Part shown: piece by piece, positions 21,741 through 33,089 of the stretch | Position numbering within the stretch: the stretch's first letter is position 1 | Layout of the letters: each line of letters starts with the position of its first letter | Assembly (NCBI RefSeq): GCF_050003625.1 | Contig: NC_134401.1 | Span: forward strand, 98,062,852-98,126,851 | Source: Haematobia irritans | Lineage: Eukaryota; Arthropoda; Insecta; Diptera; Muscidae | Direction of reading: 5' to 3' | Length of the DNA: 64,000 nucleotides | Notes under the pieces: generated by a model | Told to the model about the DNA's origin: nothing | Seen by the model: only the letters and a program-made list of their open reading frames with translations | The model's database searches: none | Translations under genes and position numbers: made by a program

Positions 21741-23136
21741 AATACCCTACGCCACACTGTGGAACAGGGTATTATAAGTTAGTGCATATGTTTGTAACAC
21801 CCAGAAGGAGAAGAGATAGACACATGGTGTCTTTGGCAATAATGCTCAGGGTGGGTCCCTGAGTCGATATAACCATCTCCGTCTGTCCGTCTGTCCGTCC
21901 GTCCGTCCGTCCGTCTGTCTGTCTGTGAACACATTTTTGTGATCAAAGTCTAGGTCGCAATTTAAGTCCAATCGCTTTCAAATTTGGCACATGTTCCTAA
22001 TTTGGGTCAGAATAGAACCCTATTAATTTTGGAAGAAATCGGTTCAGATTTAGATATAGCTCCCATATATATCTTTCGCCCGATATGCATTAATATGGAC
22101 CCAGCAGCCAGAGTTTTATACCGATTTGCTTGAAATTTTGTACAAACATAACACCTAGCCGTATAGTCAAGTGTGCAACATTTGATTGAAATCGGTTCAG
22201 ATTTAGATATAGCTCCCATATATATCTTTCGCCCGATATGGACTAATATGGTCCTACAAGCCAGAGTTTTCGCCCAATTTGGTTGAAATTTTGCACAGGG
22301 AGTAGATTTAGAATTGTAGCTATGCGTGCCAAATTTGGTTGAAATCGATTCAGATTTAGATATAGCTCCCATATACATCTTTCGCCCGATATGCACTTAT
22401 ATGGACCGAGAAGCCAGCGTTTTATCCCGATTAGCTTGAAATTTTGCACAAGGAGTACAATTGGTAGTATAGTCATGTGTGCCAAATTTGATTGAAATCG
22501 GTTCAGATTTAGATATAGCTTCCATATATTTTTTTTCGCCCCATATGGACTTATATGGCCCCAGAAGCCAGAGTTTTGGCCCAATTTGGTTGAAAGTTTG
22601 CACTAGGAGTACAATTAGTAATATAGTCATGTGTGCCAAATTTGAAATCGGTTCAGATTTAGACATAGCTCCCATATATATGTTTTTCTGATTTCGACAA
22701 AAATGGTCAAAATACCAACATTTTCCTTGTAAAATCGCCACTGCTTAGTCGAAAAGTTGTAAAAATGACTCTAATTGTCCTAAAATTCTAATACATATAT
22801 ATCGAGCAATAAATCATAAATAAACTTTTGCGAAGTTTCCTTAAAATTGCTTCAGATTTAAATGTTTATTTATACCCTGCGCCACACTGTTTTACTAACA
22901 TTGTGTTCCACCCCAGTGCATTAGCCGACTTAAATTTTGAGTCTATAGATTTTGTAGAAGTCTATCAAATTCTGTGCAGATCGAGTGATATTTAAATGTA
23001 TGTATTTGGGACAAACCTTTATATATAGTCCCCAACACATTTGACGGATGTGATATGGTATCGAAAATTTAAATCTACAAAGTTGCAGGGTATAATATAG
23101 TCGGCCCTCCCGACTTTAGACTTTCCTTACTTGTTT
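21741..23136 (-). mobile_element. R-family tandem-unit element, reversed
   Basis: Read on the minus strand, the head is AACAAGTAAGGAAAGTCTAA, then GTCGGGAGGGCCGAC and TATATTATACCCTGC. The core has about four units of about 153 bp (22035-22680). A long GTCCGTCTGTC stretch (21888-21925 plus strand) and a tail hairpin (ATACCCTG...CCACAGTGTGG...AGGGTAT) follow. Unit translation (MGAISKSEPIS...IGRKIY) is homologous to P and Q units at the same 51-codon period. Confidence 0.75.
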
Positions 23137-23139
23137 TTT

Positions 23140-24700
23140 TTTTTTGTTTTTAATTTTATTTCTATGGAAGATTTATTAAAAATTTTATTTCTATGGAAGA
23201 TTTATTAAAAATTCTATTTCTATAGAAAATTTTCTCAACATTTTATTTCTATAGGAAATTTTGTCAAAATTTTATTTCTATAGGAAATTTTGTCAAAATT
23301 TTACTTCTATAGAAAATTTTGTCAAACTTTTAGTTATATAGAAAATGTTCTTAAAATTCTATTTCTATAGAAATTTTTGCCAAAATTTTATTTCTATAGA
23401 AAATTTTGTCAAAATTTTATTTCTATAGAAAATTTTGTCAAAATTTTATTTCTATAGAAAATTATTTCAAAATTGTATCTATAGAAAATTTTGTTAAAAT
23501 TCTATTTCTATAGAAAATTTTGTCAAAATTTAATTTCTATGGAAAATTTTGTCAAATTTGTCAAAATTGTATTTCTATACAAAATTGTGTCAAAATTTTA
23601 TTATCTAGAGAAAATGTTTGCAAAATTTTATTTCTATAAAAAATGTTTGCAAAATTTTATTTCTATAGAAAATTTTGTCAAAATTTTATTTCTATTGAAA
23701 ATTTTGTCAAAATTTTATTTCTATAGAAAATTATTTCAAAATTGTATCTATAGAAAATTTTGTTAAAATTCTATTTCTATAGAAAATTTTGTCAAAATTT
23801 AATTTCTATGGAAAATTTTGTCAAATTTGTCAAAATTGTATTTCTATACAAAATTGTGTCAAAATTTTATTATCTAGAGAAAATGTTTGCAAAATTTTAT
23901 TTCTATAAAAAATGTTTGCAAAATTTTATTTCTATAGAAAATTTTGTCAAAATTTTAGTCAAAATTTTATTTCTATAGAAATCTTTGTCAAAATTTTATT
24001 TTTATAGAAATTTTTGTCAAAATTTTATTTTTATAGATAATTTTGTCAAAATTTTATTTCCACAAAAAAAAAAAAATTTCAAAATTTTACTTACATAGAA
24101 AATTTTGAAAAAATTTTATTTCTGTAGAAAATTTTGTCAAAATTTTATTTCTGTAGAAAATTTTGTCAAAATTTTATTTCTATAGAATATTTAGTCATAA
24201 TTTTTTTTTACAAAAGAAATTTTCAAAATTTTTTTTATTGAAAAAAAAATTATTTCTATAAAGAATTTTGTCATTATTTTATTTCTATAAAAATTTTGTC
24301 AAAATTTTATTTCTATAGAGAATTTTAACAAAATTTTATTTCTGTAGAAAATTTTTAACAAAATTTTATTTCTGTAGAAAATTTTGTTAAAATTTTATTT
24401 CTATAGAAAATTTTGTAAAAAAATTATTTCTATAGAAATTTTTGTCAAAATTTTATTTTTATAAATAATTTGGTCAAAATTTCAAAATTTTATTTCTATA
24501 CAAAGTTTTTGCAAAGTTTATTTCTATAGAAAATTTTTGCGAAATTTTTTCCATAGAAAATTTTTGAAACAATTTTTTTTTTTGTATAGAAAATTTGGTA
24601 AAAATTTTTTTCTATAGAAAATTTTGTCAAAATTTTAGACAAAATTTTATTTCTTTAGAAAATTTTTGTCAAAATTTTATTTCTATATTTCTAATGTACC
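23140..24700 (+). repeat. 29-bp satellite array with 269-bp duplication
   Basis: A block beginning ATTATTTCAAAATTGTATCT occurs at 23461 and 23730 with identical variant order, a 269-bp higher-order period. The right edge at 24690-24715 has CTAATGTACCAAACATT, like the satellite-element end zone (ACCAAACATTAAAAAAATG). Confidence 0.85.
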
Positions 24701-24715
24701 AAACATTAAAAAATC

Positions 24716-24812
24716 TCTGGATTTTTCCGGATGCTATGGAAGACTCATACCATTTTCTGTGCCAATGGCCAGCCTTATTATTTATAAGAAACAAGATACT
24801 GGGCTCCTAGAA
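24716..24812 (+). pseudogene. Fragment of RNase H-type LINE ORF2 C-terminus
   Basis: It encodes DAMEDSYHFLCQWPALLF then RNKILGS and a stop. This corresponds to the C-terminal Cys/His region of the LINE at 35850-35935 (GAGGACTCGTACCACTTCCT, AAACAAGATACTGGGCTCCT). It is about 95 bp, fused to the satellite-element end. Confidence 0.65.
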
Positions 24813-25677
24813 TATGTCTACATATATTTGTCAATTTATAAAATATAGTATAACAATTAAAACGAAATAAATCATTTTATCGAGTAAGGCATACTTGAGG
24901 TGTTTTATATCACTTCGCTGTTATAAACAATAAAGAAAGACAGTGGAGCAGATTATATGATATCCTAACCAAAATTATTGAAATGGACGCATTTGTAAAG
25001 TATTAGCTTTAGCCATATTTGGTCATAATTAAGGAAATCGGATAATATGTGGGATGTGGGATCTATAGTTAATTATGACTCGATGTTTTCCTAATGTCAA
25101 AATGCTTGTTTTTGATACAAAACTCTCACCTTACCAAACTTCACTAAAACCGAAAGAAATTTCCAACCTCTTTACATGCTTACCGATAGACTTGTATCAC
25201 TTTTATTTAAGAAGGCTAATTTGTATTTGAGATTATTTTCCAACAACAGAAAAAAATGGCGCATTACATACAAAAAGAACATCGAAAAACAAACAGGCTC
25301 GTTTTTTCTATAATTCAACCAATACCAGGCGTACATCATTTCCAGCCTGTAGAGGCCAAATGCTCAAAGACACGTAGAAAGCCAAACATCTACAAAAAAA
25401 AAAAAAACGGCTGCAATACACTAAGCTTCACATACAAGCAAAAAAGCGAACGCAATACAAAAACCAGTTTCAACTACAGAAGAAAAGAAAAGTACAACAA
25501 AAAGGAAAATCCTAGACAAAACGGTATCAACAACAAAAACATCAACAGGAAAGACTATACAAAAATAAAGATTCTATGCAAGTGTTAGTATGTATTTGGT
25601 GTTGCCATTGGTTACAAGAGACCATGTAATATAATAGTAAAGCACAATGTTTTAACTCCAACAAAAATAAACACAAT
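24813..25677. other. Unique AT/CA-rich DNA, nothing recognised
   Basis: A 110-codon frame at 25256-25588 is Lys/Asn-rich because of A-runs. It has no homologue that I recognise. The sequence looks like untranslated or intergenic DNA. Confidence 0.3.
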
Positions 25678-25980
25678 TAAAATAAATTAAACTAAATGAA
25701 TTGAATTGATATGAAATGAAATGATATGAATTGAAGTAAATTGAATTGAATTGAAATGAATTGAAATTAATTGAAATGAAATGAAATGATTTGAATTGAA
25801 TTGAATTGAATTGAATTGAATTGAAATGAATTGAATTGAATTGAATTGAATTGAATTGAATTGAATTGAATTGAATTGAATTGAATTGATATGAAATGAA
25901 ATGAAATGAAATGAAATAAATTGAAATGAATTGAATTCAATTCAATTGAAATGAAATGAAATCACATCAAATCAAAAAAA
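25678..25980. repeat. (TTGAA)n microsatellite
   Basis: About 300 bp of ATTGA/ATGAA-type pentamers, with the purest run at about 25795-25890. Such arrays mutate by slippage. Confidence 0.9.
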
Positions 25981-25984
25981 AAAA

Positions 25985-27240
25985 CAAGTATATACGGCCG
26001 TAAGTTCGGCCAGGCCGAAGCTTATGTACCCTCCTCCATGGATTGCGTAGAAACTTCTACTGAAGCCGATGGTAAGGTATCTTAAAACTTCCTAACACCG
26101 TAATATACCACATAATCCATACGTGGTATATATTAAACTAAAAAAGGCCGATTAAATATGTATATAATTAAGTTTAAAGTGTCTATAGAAATAAAATTTG
26201 ACAGCATTTTCTATAGAAGTAAAATTTGGAAAAACATTTCATAGAAATAAAATTTTGACAAAATTTTCTATAGAAATAAAATTTTGACAAAATTTTCTAT
26301 AGAAATAAAATTTTGACAAAATTTTCTATAGAAATAAAATTTTGACAAAATTTTCTATAGAAATAAAATTTTGACAAAATTTTCTATAGGGATAACATTT
26401 TGACAATGTTTTCTATAAAAATAAAAGTTTGGTAGATTATTTTTGGCTCGAGTGGCAACCATGATTATGAACCGATATGGACCAATTTTTGTGTGATTGG
26501 GGATCGGCTATATATAACTATAGACCGATATGGACCAATTTTGGCATGGCTATTAGCGGCCTTATACTAACACCACGTTGCAAATTTCAACCGGATCGGA
26601 TGAATTTTGCTCCTCCAAGATGCTCCGGAGATCAAATCTGGGGAACGGTTTATATGGGGGCTATATATAATTATGGACCGATATGGATCAATTCTTGCGT
26701 GTTTGTTAGAGACCACATTCTAACACCATGTTCCAAATTTCAACCGGATCGGATGAATTTTGCTCCTCCAAGAGGCTCCGGAGGACAAATCTGGTGACCG
26801 GAGGTCAAATCTGGTGATCGATCGGATGAATTTTGCTCCTCCAAGAGGATCGGAGATCAAATCTGGGGAACGGTTTATATGGGGGCTATATATAATTATG
26901 GACCGATATGGATCAATTCTTGCGTGTTTGTTAGAGACCACATTCTAACACCATGTTCCAAATTTCAACCGGATCGGATGAATTTTGCACCTCCAAGAGG
27001 CTCCGGAGGACAAATCTGGTGATCGATTTATACGGGGGCTATATATAATTATGGACCGATATGGACCAATTCTTGTATGGTTGTTAGATACCATATACTA
27101 AGAGGCTCCGGAGGTCAAATCTGGGGATCGGCTTATATGGGGGCTATATATAATTATGGGTTGATGTGGACCAATTTTTGCGTGGTTGTTAGAGACCATA
27201 TACACACACCATGTACCAAATTTCAGCCGGATCGGACGGA
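25985..27240 (+). mobile_element. P-family element, interrupted and tail-truncated
   Basis: The head is AACAAGTATATACGGCCGTA with dyad TTCGGCCAGGCCGAA (25990-26025). It is broken at about 26175 by a reversed satellite segment and resumes at 26464 with ATTATGAACCGATATGG. Several units follow. One unit segment is duplicated (26735-26945 region, GATCGGATGAATTTTGCTCC repeated). It ends abruptly at about 27240 without the GACGGACGG stretch or tail hairpin. Confidence 0.7.
26175..26463 (-). mobile_element. Satellite-bearing hAT-like element, one end only
   Basis: Reversed satellite units end in TTGGTAGATTATTTTTGGCT then CGAGTGGCAACCATG. The junction with P sequence (ATTATGAACC) is the same, on the opposite strand, as at 14448-14456. 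This implies one ancestral insertion in a P copy that was later multiplied. Confidence 0.65.
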
Positions 27241-27339
27241 GTGCACATTACAAAAATTTATAATTTGAATTCATCGCAGTTGCTTTTTTTATAAAATAAT
27301 TTTATGTTTATGTCACATGACAAATGTTCCGAGAACGTT

Positions 27340-27560
27340 GTGGTGAAAATAACATAGAGTACCTCATTTTATGATATACGGTGGGGGAGAGGGGCATCCC
27401 CCTTGCCCGGGACGTCTAGGCAAAGAACAGCTACTTTATTTTTCGATATTTGGTCGAAGAGGGGGGCCTCCCCTTTCTCCGATTTTTGTTAAAGTACAGT
27501 GAAATAACTAAAATTTGTCGTCTTACAGAAATTTTACGGAGAATTTGATGGTGGTTAAAA
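27340..27560. repeat. GC-rich repeat module pair, left of transposase
   Basis: It holds GGTGGGGGAGAGGGGCATCC plus CCCTTGCCC, and AAGAGGGGGGCCTCCCCTTT plus CTCC. Both are short G-run/C-run inverted modules, unusual in this AT-rich window. Related modules are at 28597-28735 and 5480-5515. Confidence 0.45.
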
Positions 27561-27652
27561 TTTCAAGGGCCGATGTTGATTTTGAATAAAACACAAACTA
27601 TTTTGGAAATTATTATAATTTTATTTTATTATGATATATTGGCATTACTCAA

Positions 27653-28318
27653 TTATGTATGGAACAAAATATCGGCCAAATGGGCACCGCGACCTCGGTG
27701 GCACACCTTCATCCGATGGTCCAAATTTTCGATGACGCTGAGGCATAATGGAGGTTCTATGCCGTTAATGTGCCGAATTATCTCATCCTTTAGCTCTTGA
27801 ATTGTTGCTGGCTTATCGACGTACACCTTTTCTTTCAAATAACCCCAAAGAAAAAAGTCCAACGGTGTCAAACCACATGATCTTGGCGGCCAATTGACAT
27901 CGCCATTACGTGAGATAACACGGCCATTGAATTTGTTGCGCAAAAGAGCCATTGTTTCGTTAGCTGTGTGGCAAGTGGCACCGTCCTGCTGAAACCACAT
28001 ATCGTCCACATCCATATGTTCCAATTCGGGCCATAAAGAGTTCGTTATCATCTCACGATAGCGAACACCATTCACAGTAACTGCCTGACCGGTCTCATTT
28101 TGGAAAAAATACGGCGCGATGATGCCGCCAGCCCATAAACCGCACCAAACAGTCACGCTTTGTGGGTGCATTGGTTTTTCGTCAATCACTCTTGGATTCT
28201 CATTCGCCCAAATGCGGCAATTCTGTTTATTGATGAATCCACTGATGTGAAAATGTGCCTCATCACTGAAGATGATTTTCTTCGAAAATTGTTGCCATAT
28301 CTTGGAACCATTTAACAC
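27653..28318 (-). pseudogene. Tc1/mariner-type transposase, DD41D (rosa-like), N-terminally truncated
   Basis: A 221-codon frame without internal stops covers the catalytic half of a Tc1/mariner transposase. It has IIFSDEAHFHISG (first Asp), MWFQQDGATCH (second Asp) and GLTPLDFFLWGYLK (third Asp). I count 41 residues between the second and third Asp, the DD41D spacing reported for the rosa group. The usual SCDLTP reads SCGLTP here, a change outside the triad. The N-terminal helix-turn-helix half (about 120 residues) is missing. I found no terminal inverted repeats. The frame's first Met is internal, so this is a 5'-truncated copy, although the remaining frame is intact. Confidence 0.8.
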
Positions 28319-28743
28319 GTTGTTGGATTGTGTGTCTCTCTATGGTTCAAATTGAGTAAGTCAGAAATAGAAAAATGTCAAATAAAATTCGGAAAAAAAC
28401 TTGGCGTTTAGGTGTGGTTCACATTCACCATCGGCTCTTACAATTTAACCACCCTTTATATGATTTTCTCATATTTGGGCACAAGAAGACCTCATTTCTC
28501 CTCAAATACATACCGTCAAACAATTACACTTTTCCAATTAACTTGAAATTTACAGAGGATGTGGGGTAGGTTATATTATTATAACGGATATCTGATTTTA
28601 TGATATTCGGAAAGGAGGCCCCCTCCCCTTGCCCTGCTGTTTAAAAATTGGGTTTATAATTTGGTTAAGATTATCTGAGACGTCTATTTTTTCCAGTTTT
28701 AGAGGAGGTATCCCTCTTTGTCCCAATATCGAAAAATGATATA
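28319..28743. repeat. Non-coding DNA with GC-rich modules, right of transposase
   Basis: 28319-28590 shows nothing recognisable. 28597-28735 has TTCGGAAAGGAGGCCCCCTC and GAGGAGGTATCCCTCTTTG, matching the modules at 27340-27560. The truncated transposase may therefore sit inside a repeat that carries these modules. A mariner inserted at its right edge. Confidence 0.4.
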
Positions 28744-30016
28744 ACAGGTTGGCTGATAAGTCCCCTGTTTGACACATAGATGGCGTTGCTAGTATTAAAT
28801 GCATATTATTTTTATATAGTTCCAAGCTTCAAATGATTCGTGTCAAAATTTGACGTCTGTAAGTCAATTATTTTGTGAGATAGAGCGTCTTTTGTGAAGC
28901 AACTTTTGTTATTGTGAAAAAAAGGAATTTCGTGTTTTGATAAAATACTGTTTTCTGAAGGGGGAAAATACGGTGGAAACAAAAACTTGGCTTGATAATG
29001 AGTTTCCGGACTCTGCCCCAGGGAAATCAACAATAATTGATTGGTATGCAAAATTCAAGCGTGATGAAATGAGCACGGAGGACGGTGAACGCAGTGGACG
29101 CCCTAAAGAGGTTGTTACCGACGAAAACATCAAAAAAATCCACAAAATGATTTTGAATGACCGTAAAATGAAGTTGATCGAGATAGCAGAGGCCTTAAAG
29201 ATATCAAAGAAATGTGTTGGTCATATCATTTATCAATATTTGGATATGCGGAAGCTCTATGCAAAATGGGTGCCGCGCGAGCTCACATTTGACCAAAAAC
29301 AACAATGTGTTGATGATTCTGAGCGGTGTTAACTCGTAATACACACGAGTTTTTCCGTCGATATGTGACAATGGATGAAACATGGCTCCATCACTACACT
29401 CCTGAGTCCAATCGACAGTCGGCTGAGTGGACAGCGACAGGTCAACCGTCTCCGAAGCGTGGAAAGACTCAAAAGTCCGCTGGCAAAGTAATGGCCTCTG
29501 TTTTTTGGGATGCGCATGGAATAATTTTTATCGATTATCTTGAGAAGGGAAAAACCCATCAACAGTGACTATTATATGGCGTTATTGGAGCGTTTGAAGG
29601 TCGAAATCGCGGCAAAACGGCCCCATATGAAGAAGAAAAAAGTGTTGTTCCACCAAGACAACGCACCGTGCCACAAGTCATTGAGAACGATGGCAAAAAT
29701 TCATGAATTGGGCTTCGAATTGCTTCCCCACCCATCGTATTCTCCATATCTGGCCCCAGCGACCTTTTCTTGTTCTCAAACCTCAAAAGGATGCTTGCAG
29801 GGAAAAAATTTGGCTGCAATGAAGAGCTGATCGCCGAAACTGAGGCCTATTTTGAGGCAAAACCGAAGGAGTACTACCAAAATGGTATCAAAAAATTGGA
29901 AGGTCGTTATAATCGTTGTATCGCTCTTGAAGCGAACTATATTAAATAATCAAAACGAATTTTGACAAAAAAATGTGTTTTTCTTTTTTAGACCGGGGAC
30001 TTATCAGCCAACCTGT
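28744..30016 (+). mobile_element. Himar1-like (irritans subfamily) mariner, full length, inactive
   Basis: It is 1273 bp long with inverted ends ACAGGTTGGCTGATAAGTCC (left) and the matching reversed right end, flanked by TA duplications (28742-28743, 30017-30018). The end sequence and the transposase are of the Himar1 type. It sits next to the GC-rich module repeat. Confidence 0.9.
28914..29949 (+). pseudogene. Mariner transposase, broken (Himar1-like)
   Basis: The translation is recognisable end to end. It has the N-terminal helix-turn-helix (TWLDNEFPDSAPGKSTIIDW), then VTMDETWLHH (first catalytic Asp), LFHQDNAPCH (second) and a C-terminus ending in a stop at 29947-29949. It is broken. The expected start codon is altered. 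A short deletion near 29332 removes residues after DDSERC and shifts frame. An extra C near 29556 shifts frame after LEKGK. A lost C near 29755 shifts frame in the SPDLAPSDF region. A further change gives SPYLAP. No active protein is expected. Confidence 0.85.
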
Positions 30017-30018
30017 TA

Positions 30019-31649
30019 ATTGAAAAAAATATTTACAATTACTTTTGTTTCGTTTTCGTTTACTCTCAACACTGTTCACATAACCTATGGTAAATGTTGG
30101 TGGGATAGGTAAAGGACTTTGTACATTTGTTGTGTATGGGTTAGTGCTTGGTAGAATCCTTCCGTGGCGGCATTGTATAGGATATGGCAAAGCTATGGCG
30201 CACGTGTAAAAGTACGTTGTTCGTATCTATGTTATCGTTACCACCACAACTATGTCATAAGGATTCAAACGAGAGATTCGTGTGCACGAACAACATGACA
30301 TAGATATTGGATGGTAAGGCACGTTTCTGACACGCATATGGATACAGTATACGGACAGAATATTGAGGAAGACAATTAACTACGCTGTTGCGTTATTTTT
30401 CAATATACAAGTCAAGAATGTTACAGAAAAAACTATAGTGTAATGTTAGGGAGTTGTCATAATTTTAAAGGAGCAGGAAAAAACGAACTCTCTAGTATAA
30501 CATCTCTTTCACAGAAAAAAAATCACGAATATTTTTCCAATTAAAACTTTAATTGAGTTTAAAAAAATTTTGAATTAAAAATATAATTGATTCCATTGAT
30601 TTATTGAAACAAAAATAAATCACAAAAATTAGTTGTATCAATTAATTTTTTAATTTGGTCAATTAATTTTTTACTTGACCTTCAATTATTTTTTTTTTAA
30701 TTGATACTATCATTTCTATGATTGAAGAAATTGAAAAATTATTTATTTCTATTAATCGGTTATTTATTACGACAGTGATCATATCCGATGACTCTGTCAC
30801 CTCCTAAAGGTGGGGTTATTTTTAAATATCTTGGCAAACCATTTTCAAAATAAATTTATAAAAGAGCCATCATATTGAGTATCTACACAACAAGATTAAA
30901 ATCTTATAATTACAGTGCAGGATTATAAATGTTAAAATATCTCCGACTTATAATAAATATATATATAATAATTGAGCTTTGAAGAAAAAAAGAAAATAAA
31001 TAAAAATTAAAATAAATAAAAATTAGTAGAAAATTTGGCACTTATTTCGTGCAATGATACATTTACAGCACAAGCCACATTTTTTACTTTTTTGCCACCT
31101 TTTTTATAATGGGGTGAATCTTTTTAATTAATTGTTTTTCTTTTTTATTTTGTACTGGAGCATTTTTCTAAATTTTAAATTCGAATCTCATTAAAATTAG
31201 TTATGTGATTAGTACTTTAATAAATGGTGTGAAACTTTTTAATTTTCAATGAAGTGGAGAATAGAGGATTATTAAATTAATTTATTTTTAATTTGCACTA
31301 AAAGATTTTACAATTCCATATAAAAAGAAGATCAGCCAGAAGCATTGCAAAAGCTACCAATGCATCCAGAAAAAATCATAGATTGGAGTGGTTAATGGGC
31401 TGGTGACATCTCCGGATTGTACTTTTTTAACTTTAACCGTGAGATATCTTCCAATTTTTTTGCCCAAAATGCTTGACTTAGGTTAGGTTTCGGTTAGCAC
31501 TCACAACAATAGAGTTAGTGAGAGGCGTTCGAGACCCCTCAATTGACCGCCTAGATTGTTCGATTTAACGCCTTTATACTATTTTTTGTAGGGCTATGGT
31601 ACAGCTCATATCTATACAGACAATTCCGCTTCAATTGACGCTTTGGAAA
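30019..31649. other. AT-rich DNA with one degenerate MITE
   Basis: 30505-30765 is a decayed copy of the palindromic TTAATTGAT-type MITE described at 53361. The rest shows no gene. GTTAGGTTTCGGTTAGCACT at 31484-31505 hints at a reversed CCTAACC retroelement tail but no body follows. 31060-31110 repeats the TTTTTTGCCACC motif seen at 3560. Confidence 0.35.
30505..30765 (-). mobile_element. Degenerate palindromic TA-MITE
   Basis: It begins CACAGAAAAAAAATCACGAA and has TTTCCAATTAAAACTTTAAT, CAATTAATTTTTTAATTTGG and TTGATACTATCATTTCTATG in the same order as the reversed copies at 53361 and 53815. The right terminus is lost. Confidence 0.5.
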
Positions 31650-31674
31650 CACGGTTACCATAGTTGGTAGAACT

Positions 31675-32606
31675 CTACAAAATTTTTAACAAAATTTTCT
31701 ATAGAAATACAATTTTGACAAAATTTTCTATAGAAATAAAATTTTGACAAAATTTTCTATAGAAATAAAATTTTGACAAAAGTTTCTATAAAAATAAAAT
31801 GTTGACAAAATTCTCTATAGGAATAAAATTTTGACAAAATTTTCTATAGAAATAAAATTTTGACAAAATTTTCTATAGTAATAACATTTTGACAAAATTT
31901 TCTATAGAAATACAATTTTGACAAAATTTTCTATAGAAATAATTTTTTGAAAAAAATTTCTATAGAAATAAACTGTTTAAAAAAATGTTCTATAGAACTA
32001 AAATTTTGACAAAATTTTCTATAGAAATAAAAATTTGACCAAATTTTCTATAGAAATAAAATTTTGACAAAATTTTCTATAGAAATAAAAATTTGACAAA
32101 ATTTTCTATAGAAATACAATTTTGACAAAATTTTCTATAGAAATAATTTTTTGAAAAAAAATTTCTATAGAAATAAACTGTTTAAAAAAATGTTCTATCG
32201 AACTAAAATTTTGACAAAATTTTCTATAGAAATAAAATTTTGACAAAATTTTCTATAGAAATAAAATTTTGACAAAATTTTCTATAGAAATAAAATTTTG
32301 ACAAAATTTTCTATAGAAATAAAATTTTGACAACATTTTCTATAGAAATAAAGTTTTGACAAAATTTTCTATAGAAATAAAATTTTGACAAAATTTTCTA
32401 TAGAAATAAAATTTTGACAAAATTTTCTATAGAAATAAAATTTTGACAAAATTTTCTATAGAAATAAAATTTTGATAGAATTTTCTATAGAAATAGAATT
32501 TTCTATAGAAATAAAATTTTGACAAAATTTTCCATAGAAATAAAATTTTGACAAAATTTTCTATAGAAATAAAATTTTGACAAAATTTTCTATAGAAATA
32601 AAATTT
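31675..32606 (-). repeat. 29-bp satellite array (reversed)
   Basis: Clean reversed units (AAATAAAATTTTGACAAAAT, TTTCTATAG). A variant string including AATAATTTTTTGAAAAAAAT and AATAAACTGTTTAAAAAAAT repeats at 31940 and 32140. The same variants occur in the forward array at 17700-18400, so the two arrays share ancestry at the higher-order level. Confidence 0.9.
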
Positions 32607-33047
32607 TTGTTGTTTTTTTGATTTCAGCTTAAAACCATGCATTGACTAAACTACAAGTGTAGTTTAACCAACAGAGGAAAAGAATGTTTGTCAAATTTAT
32701 TTGGGCAAAGCCCTATAGACTGTAAAATGGTTGGATGGACGCACGTTTCGGAATTACCACATTCCTCATCAGCATCCTCTACTTGCAGCAAAACTATCAA
32801 CCAATTATCAGAATAAATTCAGGCAGTTCATTAAACCCAACAATGAACCACACTTGAACCTTCCGAAAAAAGGTTTTACATTGATAGCCGGCTTATGCCG
32901 AAATAACGTACAAACATATCTCTTTCCTTTGCCACTTGCCACCGTCAAATCATCGATTTGAGTGCGGTTGGCTGGGTTTATTTTGAGCGTGCTTCCTCTT
33001 CTTTCATTCGTTTTTTTTTTTAGCTGAAATAAAAAAAACAACAACAA
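32607..33047. mobile_element. Non-autonomous element with GATTTCAGCT ends
   Basis: Inverted ends: TTGTTGTTTTTTTGATTTCA (left) and, reversed, a right end TTGTTG plus T-run then ATTTCAGCT. It inserted in the satellite. The left 200 bp equals the arm of the foldback at 8151-8575, so this is the unrearranged form. A 76-codon frame (32731-32961) shows no recognisable domain. The superfamily is unknown. Confidence 0.65.
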
Positions 33048-33089
33048 TGATTAAAGAACAAAACCAACAATAACAACACAAAACGAAAT

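Noticed and set aside
25256..25588. 110-codon Lys/Asn-rich frame
   Set aside because: It is produced by A-rich sequence. No domain, codon pattern or context supports translation.
32731..32961. 76-codon frame in the GATTTCAGCT element as a transposase piece
   Set aside because: No catalytic or DNA-binding motif is visible, and the first part is also the foldback arm sequence.
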